A stretch of 64,000 nt of DNA from positions 248,001 through 312,000 of the forward strand of contig CP060761.1 in NCBI GenBank assembly GCA_023205875.1, in the 5' to 3' direction. Made by a program: the position numbers and the translations under genes. This DNA comes from Chloropicon primus (Eukaryota > Chlorophyta > Chloropicophyceae > Chloropicales > Chloropicaceae). Below are positions 30,697 through 39,944 of this stretch, in pieces. Positions within the stretch are counted from its first letter, which is position 1; every line of letters starts with the position of its first letter. The notes below the pieces were generated by a model. The model saw only the letters and a list, made by a program, of their open reading frames with translations. It did no database searches and was not told the DNA's origin.

Positions 30697-31218
30697 CACC
30701 GCCACAAAATGGGGAAGGGAGGAGGGAGTCGATCTATTCTATTATTGTTGTATATATTGATAAAAGGAATACAGAAAAGATATCATCATCATCATCATCA
30801 TCAATCCAAGCCAAGGTCGGGTCGGGTCCACGCTCTGTCCACGTGGCCCTTGGACTGGCAAGAGCGATCTTGCCTCTCCTGGCGAAACCCAAGGAATGAT
30901 TGTTGGCTTCCTCCCTCTCCCTCTCCTTCCCTGCAAGCTCGTTGGGTTTGCAGCATCATGAATCCAAAAAATCGAGAGCTTTGGCTTGACGGCGCGAAGC
31001 TTCGCTTGTGTTGCCTGTGACCACACCTCGGCGAACGAGAGAGGGAGAGCGGCGACCGAGAGCGGCAACCGTCTCGAGAGCAGCAAACGTCTCGAGAGCT
31101 GAGCTCCATTCCGTCGCCTGTTGAGGCCGAAGCGAAGCAACGGCGCTAGCATTGGCATTGCATTGGAGAAGGAGCGAGCGAGCGAGAGAGAGAGAGAGGA
31201 GAAGGTTGGTGGGACGCG
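30697..31218. other. intergenic region
   Basis: A TCA trinucleotide repeat (about 30783-30803) and two copies of CGTCTCGAGAGC (about 31068-31102), the first half of the recurrent motif. Short frames on both strands here lack convincing protein character. Confidence 0.4.
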
Positions 31219-31870
31219 ATGCTGCGGAGTGGGGTTCTTGGATGCGTGGCGAGGCTGAGCAGTGCGTGCTCGTGCAGCCCGAGGAGTCTCCTCCCTTTTG
31301 CGGCGGCGTTGGGAACGAAAGGTGCCTCCTCCACGAGCAACAACGTGGTGGTGGGGTCCACCAGGAGGGCCTCGCCCTATACGACGGCCTCGCCGTCCGA
31401 GCGACCGCGTAAGTCTTCTTCTTCTTCTTCTTCTTCTTCCTCCTCCTCCTCCGACGCTGACACGAATCCATTTTGCTTGCAGAGCCCACGAGGGAGCTGA
31501 TTGATATCATCAGGGAGAACAGCAACATCACCACGGCGAAGCTGTGGAAGGAGGTTCAGGTGAGTGGTGACTGGGCGGGTGACGAGAAGACATCGATGTC
31601 GAGCTGAACTGACCCGCCCACCCCTTTTGTTGGCATTGTTTCTTGTTCTCGAATTCCCGCAAATCTCTCTGTTCCCAGGACCGCCACGAGACTTCCGAGA
31701 GCGCCAGGGCGATCCCGAACAAGAGGCAGATGAAGGTCCTGCTCAAGTTCATGAAGAAGACCTTCAAGGTGAAAGCCTCCAAGGGAAAGACCAAGTCGTA
31801 CCTGTACAGGCTCCACCCCCTGCTGCTGAAGAAGGAGCAGAGGATGGTGCAGCAGCAGCAGCAGGAGTGA
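31219..31870 (+). CDS. small basic organelle-targeted protein, three exons
   Basis: Spliced model 31219-31408, 31483-31559 and 31679-31870 gives 152 residues. Introns are 74 and 119 nt with GTAAGT/TTGCAG and GTGAGT/TCCCAG borders, and both junctions keep the frame: SERP/QPTRELIDIIREN and KLWKEVQ/DRHETSES. The N-terminus (MLRSGVLGCVARLSSACSCS) is Arg/Ser-rich without acidic residues, typical of a mitochondrial or plastid presequence. The mature part is strongly basic (NKRQMKVLLKFMKKTFKVKASKGK) and ends in a Gln run coded by CAG repeats. It looks like an organellar ribosomal protein, but I do not recognise a family and do not assign one. Confidence 0.75.
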
Positions 31871-32219
31871 CCAGGAACAGCGAGGAGAGATGGGCTCGAG
31901 AGTGCACGCGTGTGTGTGTGCGTGTGAATGGGGAGCGCGCGCTCAAAAAGAAGAAGAAGAAGAAGAACGTAAAGATTTATTTCCTTAACGACATGTTCTC
32001 CCCCTTGTTCGTTCTATTTTTTTTACAATTGTGTGTGTGTGTGTCAAGCGCAACAAAAAAAAGAAAGCGGACAAGCAAAGGATCGTCGCAAAAACGTCCA
32101 CGGCGTGCGGGGGGAGGGTGCAAGGACCGTTGTCGTCCATGATCCCCCCCCCTGCGCGCGCGGGACCGTCGTGCTCGCTCGCTTGCTTGCTCGTGTTCGG
32201 GTCAGGGGGGGTCGCCCCT
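31871..32219. other. tail-to-tail 3' region
   Basis: Holds a TG-repeat (about 32028-32044), A-rich stretches and a long C run (32146-32153). These are presumed 3' UTRs of the flanking convergent genes; nothing else is seen. Confidence 0.4.
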
Positions 32220-32680
32220 CTAGCACCCGCTCCAGCCGTCGGGCAGCCCACCGTTCTGGACGGCGTATCTGTACCCGGTCTCGAGTCCCAGCCCAAAGAT
32301 GCTGTTGAGCAGCGAGGAGAAACCTGGAGAAAGGAAGAAAGAAAGTGTTGTCGTGGTCAGGGAAAGAGTCGAGCCGAGCCGAGCCAAGAAGAAGACCTTG
32401 TCGTCGTCGTCGTCGTTGTTGTTTTGAGAAGAAGAAGAAGAAGAAGATGATGATGATGATGACGGCACTTACCTCCCGAGGACCTTTCCTCGAAAAAGTC
32501 GATGGCTCCGCTCGACGTTCCGTCCGCGCAGAAAAAGTCGCTCAGGATGCCGCTGGCTTGACCCACTCCCGCGGCGCCCAAAGCCGCCCCAACGTCCTGG
32601 GCCTTCGCAACACGACCCAACAAGGCACACACCACAACCACCACCACCGCAACAAACATCGTCATCTTCGTCTTCATCAT
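32220..32680 (-). CDS. small secreted protein, two exons
   Basis: Spliced on the minus strand: exon 1 32680-32473, intron 32472-32324 (149 nt, GTAAGT...CTCCAG), exon 2 32323-32220. The product is 103 residues. A clear signal peptide (MFVAVVVVVVCALLGRVAKA) is followed by AQDVGAALGAAGVGQASG, DFFCADGTSS and, after the junction, GFSSLLNSIFGLGLETGYR with a terminal Cys. Two Cys remain after signal cleavage, suggesting one disulfide. No known family is recognised. It is one of three neighbouring genes with signal peptides. The intron contains GTC and CTT triplet repeats. Confidence 0.75.
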
Positions 32681-33187
32681 CACCTCTCTCTCTCTCTCTC
32701 TCTTGTCGTCGTCGTCGTCGTCGTCGCCGTCGTCACTGCCGTTATCGTACCCCCTCCGCCGTAACCGCCAAGGAGAGCGTTACCAGAACACCACAACCCC
32801 GATCAAGGTTTGAGCCATTTAAGGTTGTTCTTCAGGAAAAGTGACGAAACCGATTTTGAGGTACTTGGGAAAATGGAGTCGGAGTAACGTAATGAGAAGA
32901 ATAGTTGAGGAACAATTCGGGTGGAGACGTTCGCGTCGAGATGAGGACGTCCTCGTCCCTTGTTTGCTCCTTGAACCAAGGGGTGACGAGTTCGGTTCCG
33001 TGGACGATCGCGGCGACGGTGATCACAGAAACCCTTGACGTCCTGCCGCCGAACCACACGAGCTTTTTCTTTTCTTTCTTTTTTTGGTTTTTCACCGAAC
33101 GAACGAACGTAACGGTTACGTCGCGGCGCCACCACCGAGCAAGGCCGTCGCAGCAGCAGAAGGTTCACTTGTGTTTTTGATTTGAGG
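32681..33187. other. divergent region between two small secreted-protein genes
   Basis: CT and GTC triplet microsatellites (32686-32735), then ordinary sequence. No gene is supported. A clear copy of the recurrent motif was not seen here. Confidence 0.4.
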
Positions 33188-33610
33188 ATGACTGCCACGA
33201 ACAACAATGTGCAGAGGAGGGGAAAGGCGCTCGCCGTGGCGGTGCTCGCCTGCCTCGTGGGGACGGCCCAGTGCGGGAGGACCCTGCAGGACTACGTGCG
33301 GGCCGTGGACGGGCCCGCGGCGGTGCCCTTCACCTCGTGGCCTGCCACCCCGCCCCTGACCCTGGCGCAGCTGTGGGCCCTGGAGGCGGACGAGTTTGTG
33401 GACGATCTTCCGGACTCGTTCACCCAGCAGTTCGAGGACGCCTTCCTGGACGACGAGGACGGCCTGATCTTCGGGGACGACGGCCTCATCAACCCGGAGC
33501 TCGGGCCCATCGACCTGTCGGACTTCTCCAGCACGATCCTGGGCGCCCTCACCGGGCTTGGCGGGCAGATCACGGACGCCTTCAACTTCTTCGGCGTGGG
33601 AGGAAAGTGA
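33188..33610 (+). CDS. small secreted acidic protein
   Basis: A single-exon gene for 140 residues. The signal peptide is GKALAVAVLACLVGTAQC with a likely cut near AQC/G. The mature protein is very acidic (DDLPDSFTQQFEDAFLDDED, FGDDGLINPELGPIDLSD) and ends with a Gly-rich amphipathic stretch, GALTGLGGQITDAFNFFGVG, similar in feel to the Gly/Leu/Phe end of the neighbouring minus-strand secreted protein. No family is recognised. The ATG at 33188 is preferred over an upstream TTG. Calcium binding or a biomineral/cell-wall role would be guesswork. Confidence 0.7.
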   Translation: MTATNNNVQRRGKALAVAVLACLVGTAQCGRTLQDYVRAVDGPAAVPFTSWPATPPLTLAQLWALEADEFVDDLPDSFTQQFEDAFLDDEDGLIFGDDGLINPELGPIDLSDFSSTILGALTGLGGQITDAFNFFGVGGK

Positions 33611-34289
33611 GCGAAGTTTCCGCGGTCTTTCCGCGCGCCACCTCTCTCTTCTTCTTTTTTTTCCCTTTTATAATCTACCAATCAGCAACCAGAACAACAC
33701 AACGAGTCCCTCCGACGTGCCGGTCCCGGTGCCGTCGCAAGGTGGCGCACCCTCACTCGCGGGAGGTGCAACACGGGGAGGACGAGGCATTGCATTGCAT
33801 TGCATCGCTCCCCTCCGCAATGCCCCCCCTCTCTCTCTCCTGTTGGAAAATGGAAAAAACTCTTCTCCTCTCAAAGCAGTCGGTCGTCTTAAACCGTCCA
33901 GAGAAAGAGAGAAAGAGAGAGAGAGAGAGAAGTGGCACATTGCGGAGGGAACCACCCCTCCCATCGAGCCACAGCACCCTTCCCTTCCGCATCCCTCTCT
34001 CTCTCTCTCTCTCTCCGGTCGGTCTCCACCTCGTTGTTTTGGAAGAATCGCATCCCCATCCTTCCACGGCAATTTCGATGAGGCAGAATTCCCCAAAGCG
34101 TGTGGGCGGGAGTTTGTTTGCCGCCGTCAATCGTAACGGCTCGGCTCGGCTGCTGCTCGAAGACCCGGTCGACCCAATTGCGACGGCAGGTCGAAGACAG
34201 CAACGAGGACTCTCTCTCTCTGCTCACTCTCTGCTCACTCTCTGCTCACCCTCGTGGCGTGGTGCCAAGGGTAGGTAGGATCGAACACG
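33611..34289. other. intergenic region with GCATT, CT and GA repeats
   Basis: Holds a GCATT repeat (about 33785-33806), GA and CT dinucleotide tracts (33905-33930, 33998-34016) and three CTCTGCTCACT copies (34217-34250). Frames in this stretch are low-complexity and are not called. Confidence 0.45.
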
Positions 34290-37200
34290 ATGGTTTGTCC
34301 TCGTCCTCGGAGAGTGGGGAACCTCTTGCTCTGCTTGGGGGTGCTCCTTGGCGCTTTGGTCCTCTGCTCTGCGACGGCTTCGCATGACAGGGCAGGACGC
34401 CGAGAGCGACACGGCGGACGCGGGCCGGATCCGTTCCCATCCCACCTCCGCGAGGACGAGTGGAGGCCCAGGAAGCAGGCCGCTCGGGAGGAGCTGGCCC
34501 AGAAGCGCGCGGAGGCAATGGAAAAGTTGAGGAGCAGGAGGCAAGACGTTCTCGAGCTGAAAGCGTCTCGCAGGGCTGCTCGATCCGATCCCGAAGCGGG
34601 CAAGCCCGATCCAGTCAAAAAGTCTGGAGGGGAGGAGGATTCGGCCAGCGACTGGAAGAGCTCCGCAGCCGCCGCGAGCCAACCTCGAGATCGCTCCAAG
34701 GGGAAGAAAGCCTCCGGAAGCGAGGACGGGTCGGCCAGCGACTGGAAGAGCTCCGCAGCCGCCGCGAGCCAACCTCGAGATCGCTCCAAGGGGAAGAAAG
34801 CCTCCGGAAGCCCTGGTGTGGTCGACGACTGGAAAAATTCCGCATCGTCGTCGAGGAGGCGCAGCGGCCGCGGAGTCACGGACGACGCCAACGCCGACGA
34901 GTGGAAGCCTTGGAAGAGACCCGATGTGAATGAGGGATCTGGAAACCGCGAGCGTGGCGATGGCAACCCCGACGAATGCAACTGCGCACCGGGTGCCATA
35001 CTGGGCGTGCGTGGCGATGGCTCCAGATGCTATTGCCCTGCCGACGGTGCTGCCACAGGTGGTGGTGATGATGGCAACCCTGATGAATGCAACTGCGCAC
35101 CGGGTACCATACTGGGCGTGCGTGGCGATGGCTCCAGATGCTATTGCCGTCCAGGCGATGCTTTCGTGCTCGGAGCCGAACCCGGTGATCAGCATCAGGA
35201 TGTCGATTCCGATGGCGGTTCAGGCGACAGCAACCCCGACGAATGCAACTGCGCGCCGGGTGCCACAGTGGGCGTGAGTGGCGATGGCTCCAGCTGCTAC
35301 TGCCCTGCCGACGGTGCTGCCACAGGTGGTGGTGATGATGGCAACCCCGACGAATGCAACTGCGCGCCGGGTGCCACAGTGGGCGTGAGTGGCGATGGCT
35401 CCAGCTGCTACTGCCCTGCCGACGGTGCTGCCACAGGTGGTGGTGATGATGGCAACCCCGACGAATGCAACTGCGCGCCGGGTGCCATACTGGGCGTGAG
35501 TGGCGATGGCTCCAGCTGCTATTGCCCTGCCGACGGTGCTGCCACAGGTGGTGGTGATGATGGCAACCCCGACGAATGCAACTGCGCACCGGGTGCCATA
35601 CTGGGCGTGAGTGGCGATGGCTCCAGCTGCTATTGCCCTGCCGACGGTGCTGCCACAGGTGGTGGTGATGATGGCAACCCCGACGAATGCAACTGCGCGC
35701 CGGGTGCCATACTGGGCGTGAGTGGCGATGGCTCCAGCTGCTACTGCCCTGCCGACGGTGCTGCCACAGGTGGTGGTGATGATGGCAACCCCGACGAATG
35801 CAACTGCGCGCCGGGTGCCACAGTGGGCGTGAGTGGCGATGGCTCCAGCTGCTATTGCCCTGCCGACGGTGCTGCCACAGGTGGTGGTGATGATGGCAAC
35901 CCCGACGAATGCAACTGCGCGCCGGGTGCCACAATGGGCGTGAGTGGCGATGGCTCCAGCTGCTACTGCCCTGCCGACGATACTGGCGTGCTCGGAGTCG
36001 AACCAGATGATCAAGATGGTGGTGACAGCTCCGCCGATGGCGATGCTGAGGACGGAGGTGTCGAGGCTCAAGGCGTTCCTGATGACGACAGCATCCCTGG
36101 TGGTGACGCTGGTTCCGGTTCCGATTCCAGTGGAGAGACGCAAGACGGTGACATTGACAACAATGCCAGCGGTGGCGGCACTGCAGATGCTCCAAATGCC
36201 GATGGTGGTGCTGGCACGGATGACACCAATGCTGGCGTGCTCGGTGTCGAACCGGGCGATCAAGACGGCGGTGGCAACGCCATCGGCGGCGATGATGGCA
36301 CAGGTGGTGATGTCAATGCTGGCGGCGGTGGAGATGGCACGACACCAGGTGCGAATGGCGATGACACTGGAAGCAACACAAGTGGTGGCACGCCTGGTGA
36401 TTCCGGCTCCAGTAGCGGTGACGGTATTGGTGGCGGGCAAGACGGTGCCATCGACAACAATGCTGGTGGCGGTGCTGCAGGTGGTGACGCCCAAACGCCT
36501 CCTGGTGACTCTGGTTCCGGTTCCGATTCCAATGGAGAGACGCAAGACGGTGCCATCGACAACAATGCTGGTGGCGGTGCTGCAGGTGGTGACGCCCAAA
36601 CGCCTCCTGGTGACTCTGGTTCCGATTCCGATTCCAGTGGAGAGACGCAAGACGGTGCCATCGACAACAATGCCAGCGGTGGCGGCACTGCAGATGCTCC
36701 AAATGCCGATGGTGGTGCTGGCACGGATGACACCAATGCTGGCGTGCTCGGTGTCGAACCGGGCGATCAAGACGGCGGTGGCAACGCCATCGGCGGCGAT
36801 GATGGCACAGGTGGTGATGTCAATGCTGGCGGCGGTGGAGATGGCACGACACCAGGTGCGGATGGCGATGACACTGGAAGCAACACAAGTGGTGGCACGC
36901 CTGGTGATTCCGGCTCCAGTAGCGGTGACGGTATTGGTGGCGGGCAAGACGGTGCCATCGACAACAATGCTGGTGGCGGTGCTGCAGGTGGTGACGCCCA
37001 AACGCCTCCTGGTGACTCTGGTTCCGGTTCCGATTCCAATGGAGAGACGCAAGACGGTGCCATCGACAACAATGCCAGCGGTGGCGGCACTGCAGATGCT
37101 CCAAATGCCGATGGTGGTGCTGGCACGGATGACACCAATGCTGGCGTGCTCGGTGTCGAACCGGGCGATCAAGACGGCGGTGGCAACGCCATCGGCGGCG

Positions 37201-38861
37201 ATGATGGCACAGGTGGTGATGTCAATGCTGGCGGCGGTACTGACGCATGCAACTGCGGGGAAGGTGGGGACGTCGGTGCTGCTGGCAATCCGGACGGCTG
37301 CAACTGTCCACCACCAGACACGGCCGCAGATGATGCAAGTGGTGGCAGCACTGAGGTTGACCGTGCCGGGGACATCATCAGTGACGCCATCGATACCAGC
37401 AACGATGACGACGACGACGATGACGACGACGATGACCGCCCTTCGAGTGACGGGGGCGGCGGCGGGGGTGGTGGCGCCCTTTTCGGAGCTCTCCCCCCAT
37501 TTCCAGGGGGTGTCCCGGGTGCGGTCGGTGCGAGCGTTTTGCGATCTCGATTTGGTGCACTCCTGCCCCTTGTTGTTCCTGGCGCCCCTCCCGCTGAGAT
37601 CGTCCCCTCGCCCCCCCAGAACGACGAGATCGCGGTTGCGGACAACGGCAAAGGCAGGTCTTGCATGTTTGTCATTGGCGACTGGGGGAGAGAGAATCAG
37701 CCAGGGCAGGCCGCGGTCGCGCGATCCATGGATACCGTAGCGAAAGAGTTCTGCGAGCCTCTGGCCGTTCTCTCCGTGGGTGACAACATGCAGAATGCAG
37801 GTGGGCTGAACGGCATCCTGGACAAAGAGTTCAACGAATCTTACATCTACCCGTACAGGTACAAGACCCTGCAGGTCCCGTGGTTCTGTTCCCTGGGCAA
37901 TATGGATTACACAGATACCACGGGTTGCGGGAGCCAGGTCCTGGACGAGCAAAGGATGTGTTTGCCTTACAGAAGCCAAATGAAGAGGTCGCCCCTGTAT
38001 CAGACGGATCCGAGGCTCAGGCAGCGTGACCAGAGGTGGTTCGCCGACCATTTCTACTCGGTCAGAGTGAGCGAGGATCTGGAGGTGTTTTTCGTGGACA
38101 CGAGCGTCTTCATCTCCGAGTACTACCAGTACTCTTGGGCTTACGATGTTGAGGGTGGTCTGGCGGAGCAGAATCCGGAAGAGCAGCTCGCGTTCCTCGA
38201 CGGAGCCCTGGCCTCGAGCAACGCGAAGTGGAAAGTTCTCGTAGGCCACCACCCCATGCACTCGAACGGGTTCAGCGGGGGCTACGAGGAGGTCACTGAC
38301 GTGTTGGAGCCCCTCATCAAAGTCCACAATGTCAGCGCCTACTTCAATGGACACGATCACTCCCAGCAGCACATCGTTTCGGATGGTGTTTCGTACTTCA
38401 CGCAGGGGGCGGGGTCGATGACCCACAAGGGTTTTGTGCCGAGGGAGCCTGCTCTCTTCGAATCTGATCTGCCTGGGTTCTCTGCGATCGTCTACGACGA
38501 GGACGACGTCAGGGTGTACTTCTTCGATGACAACGCCAACGGACTGTACAACTACTCGCTCCCTGCTCCCCCTCAAGATGTAGATGGCTTTGCGGTAACG
38601 TTTGACAGGCGACCAGACAGTCGAATCGAACTCGTGAAGCTGAAACTCGAGATGGAGAACGATGGCATCGCGGTTGCCCAAGCTTCGCAGGCCAGCCTCG
38701 GCGAGCTCAAGTTCAAAGAACAGGCGTACAAGAAACTCTCACTGCCTGAAGCCATGACACAGAAGATGGTCGGGAAATTCAGCAGAGAGGCTACTCAGAG
38801 TCTCCCCGACCTTCCAGGTGTCTTGGAGGCACTGGAAGGGGTGAAGAGCCTCGGCAAGTAG
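34290..38861 (+). CDS. secreted repeat protein with C-terminal purple-acid-phosphatase-like domain
   Basis: A single exon coding 1523 residues. A signal peptide (LLLCLGVLLGALVLCSATAS) comes first. A basic linker with a duplicated 29-residue unit (ASDWKSSAAAASQ...) follows at about 113-170. Nine Cys-rich repeats of about 37 residues (core NPDECNCAPG...GDGS.CYCPADG) span about 225-565. A Gly/Asp/Asn-rich region of longer repeats spans about 610-985, and then a poly-Asp run. From about 1120 there is a metallophosphatase domain of the ACP5 purple acid phosphatase type: FVIGDWG, SVGDNMQN, SLGNMDY (about 1203), VLVGHHP (about 1318) and NGHDHSQQH (about 1354). Two motifs differ from the family: GDNFY is GDNMQ and GNHD is GNMD. 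It may act outside the cell or in the wall. Confidence 0.85.
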   Translation: MVCPRPRRVGNLLLCLGVLLGALVLCSATASHDRAGRRERHGGRGPDPFPSHLREDEWRPRKQAAREELAQKRAEAMEKLRSRRQDVLELKASRRAARSDPEAGKPDPVKKSGGEEDSASDWKSSAAAASQPRDRSKGKKASGSEDGSASDWKSSAAAASQPRDRSKGKKASGSPGVVDDWKNSASSSRRRSGRGVTDDANADEWKPWKRPDVNEGSGNRERGDGNPDECNCAPGAILGVRGDGSRCYCPADGAATGGGDDGNPDECNCAPGTILGVRGDGSRCYCRPGDAFVLGAEPGDQHQDVDSDGGSGDSNPDECNCAPGATVGVSGDGSSCYCPADGAATGGGDDGNPDECNCAPGATVGVSGDGSSCYCPADGAATGGGDDGNPDECNCAPGAILGVSGDGSSCYCPADGAATGGGDDGNPDECNCAPGAILGVSGDGSSCYCPADGAATGGGDDGNPDECNCAPGAILGVSGDGSSCYCPADGAATGGGDDGNPDECNCAPGATVGVSGDGSSCYCPADGAATGGGDDGNPDECNCAPGATMGVSGDGSSCYCPADDTGVLGVEPDDQDGGDSSADGDAEDGGVEAQGVPDDDSIPGGDAGSGSDSSGETQDGDIDNNASGGGTADAPNADGGAGTDDTNAGVLGVEPGDQDGGGNAIGGDDGTGGDVNAGGGGDGTTPGANGDDTGSNTSGGTPGDSGSSSGDGIGGGQDGAIDNNAGGGAAGGDAQTPPGDSGSGSDSNGETQDGAIDNNAGGGAAGGDAQTPPGDSGSDSDSSGETQDGAIDNNASGGGTADAPNADGGAGTDDTNAGVLGVEPGDQDGGGNAIGGDDGTGGDVNAGGGGDGTTPGADGDDTGSNTSGGTPGDSGSSSGDGIGGGQDGAIDNNAGGGAAGGDAQTPPGDSGSGSDSNGETQDGAIDNNASGGGTADAPNADGGAGTDDTNAGVLGVEPGDQDGGGNAIGGDDGTGGDVNAGGGTDACNCGEGGDVGAAGNPDGCNCPPPDTAADDASGGSTEVDRAGDIISDAIDTSNDDDDDDDDDDDRPSSDGGGGGGGGALFGALPPFPGGVPGAVGASVLRSRFGALLPLVVPGAPPAEIVPSPPQNDEIAVADNGKGRSCMFVIGDWGRENQPGQAAVARSMDTVAKEFCEPLAVLSVGDNMQNAGGLNGILDKEFNESYIYPYRYKTLQVPWFCSLGNMDYTDTTGCGSQVLDEQRMCLPYRSQMKRSPLYQTDPRLRQRDQRWFADHFYSVRVSEDLEVFFVDTSVFISEYYQYSWAYDVEGGLAEQNPEEQLAFLDGALASSNAKWKVLVGHHPMHSNGFSGGYEEVTDVLEPLIKVHNVSAYFNGHDHSQQHIVSDGVSYFTQGAGSMTHKGFVPREPALFESDLPGFSAIVYDEDDVRVYFFDDNANGLYNYSLPAPPQDVDGFAVTFDRRPDSRIELVKLKLEMENDGIAVAQASQASLGELKFKEQAYKKLSLPEAMTQKMVGKFSREATQSLPDLPGVLEALEGVKSLGK
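34966..35985 (+). repeat. nine coding tandem repeats of 111 bp
   Basis: Tandem, in-frame 111-bp units inside the phosphatase-like gene. Copy 2 carries a longer, divergent spacer. Copies 3-9 are almost identical at the DNA level, with ATACTGGGC versus ACAGTGGGC variants alternating in blocks, which suggests recent unequal exchange. Confidence 0.9.
36120..37235 (+). repeat. long Gly/Asp-rich coding repeats (units of about 63-540 bp)
   Basis: A block coding ASGGGTADAPNADGGAGTDD...GVLGVEPGDQDGGGNAIGG occurs three times (from about 36165, 36670 and 37078). Between the occurrences is a shorter AGGGAAGGDAQTPPGDSGS unit, also repeated. The second large unit is nearly identical to the first. Confidence 0.85.
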
Positions 38862-38950
38862 GGCCTCGTGTCCATTCGATTCTGGTTTTGGTTTACCTCT
38901 CAATATATTTCCATCAATACGTTAGACATCAGTCACCAAACAAAACATCT

Positions 38951-39379
38951 TTATTCCTTTGGTGGCTGCGGCGGTTTGCCGTTGTTCACCTTCCCCGGTA
39001 TCTCCTTGACGCTCTTCTTCAGGCTGTGGCCGGATGAGGCATTGGACACACACACACACACACATACACACACACACACACACACGCGCGCGCGCGCGAG
39101 GGCAACCAAGTCAGACACAAAAAAAGTCAGTTCAGTTTCGTTGGAGACCGCCAGGGCAAGTTCACACGAAAGGGAAGGCCTCCGAGTCGAGTTCCCAAGC
39201 CAACCCACCACCACTCGCTCTGGCGTGGCCACTCACCCCTCCTCCCCTTGCTCCATCCACGAGCGTATCGTTTTCACGTTCCGTCTGAACATGGACGCCC
39301 CCTGCCTCACGTCAGACTTTGTCATGTAGAACAGTCCACCAATCACAGCTGCAGTCATGAGAAAGTTGCTCCACGCCAT
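38951..39379 (-). CDS. 71-residue small membrane protein, two exons
   Basis: Spliced on the minus strand: exon 1 39379-39237, intron 39236-39024 (213 nt, GTGAGT...CCACAG), exon 2 39023-38951. The junction is in frame (MEQGEEG/LKKSVKEIPGK). The product starts MAWSNFLMTAAVIGGLFYMT, one membrane segment, followed by KSDVRQGASMFRRNVKTIRSW and a Pro/Lys-rich end. It resembles the many single-pass proteins of mitochondrial inner-membrane complexes, but no family is named. The intron holds a long TG dinucleotide repeat (about 39047-39085 on the plus strand as CA). A motif copy lies at 39571-39600. Confidence 0.7.
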
Positions 39380-39944
39380 CGTAAAGTACTCAAAAGCTAA
39401 TGTTGCTGCTACTGCAACGAAACCAAAACCGAAACCGAAACCGAAACCGAACTCAAGCGTTCCCCTCAAAACACAAAAAAGGATCCTCGCACCTCGCTTC
39501 AACACAGGCACCTCCGCCTCACAACTTTCTCCTCTCTCGCTCTCGCTCTCGCTCTCGCTCTGCCTGGGACGGAGAGGTCTCCAGCGAAAGAGGAAGAGGT
39601 GAACGATCGAATAAAAGCAAAAAAAATCTAAACCTCTCCGGGGTTCTCCACCTTCGCCTCCTCCTCTCCTCGCCCTTTCGCGATCGATCGATCGATCGCC
39701 TCTCTCTCTCTCTCTCTCTGCAGATCGAAACCAGGATCGATCGCGATCGGAGTGGAGTTGTTCTGGGCGTGCGTCGATCGATCGCGATCGTAGAGAGGAG
39801 GGGGAGGGAGGGAGGAGGGGAGAGGTGGCTCAGGCGGAAGCTTGTCTCGCGGGATTTCAGGAGACCCCTCGCTTGCATCGTTTGGTTCCGTCATTGACGA
39901 GGTAGAAGGCATCTGGATCGAATCGAATCGACTGCATCAGCATC
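39380..39944. other. divergent promoter region, small membrane gene and Listerin
   Basis: Holds an ACCGAA hexanucleotide repeat (39421-39450), TCTCGC repeats (39530-39560), the minus-oriented recurrent motif (39571-39600) and clusters of GCGATCGATCGATC (39680-39700) and GATCGATCGCGATC (39735-39790). No gene is seen. Confidence 0.5.

Noticed and set aside
30742-31158. Possible minus-strand gene ending in a Met run
   Set aside because: No domain, low-complexity end from a CAT repeat, and overlap with the leader of the 31.2 kb gene.
34966-37235. CRISPR-like array appearance of regular repeats
   Set aside because: Repeats are in-frame 111-bp and longer coding units without unique spacers, in a eukaryotic gene.
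35220-38681. A 1153-codon open frame antisense to the repeat phosphatase gene
   Set aside because: It mirrors the repeat composition of the sense gene; its translation has no domain, and the sense frame has a signal peptide and a phosphatase domain.
39421-39450. ACCGAA tandem as telomere-like or coding Gly-Phe repeat
   Set aside because: Short array upstream of the 71-aa gene; the minus frame through it has no support.
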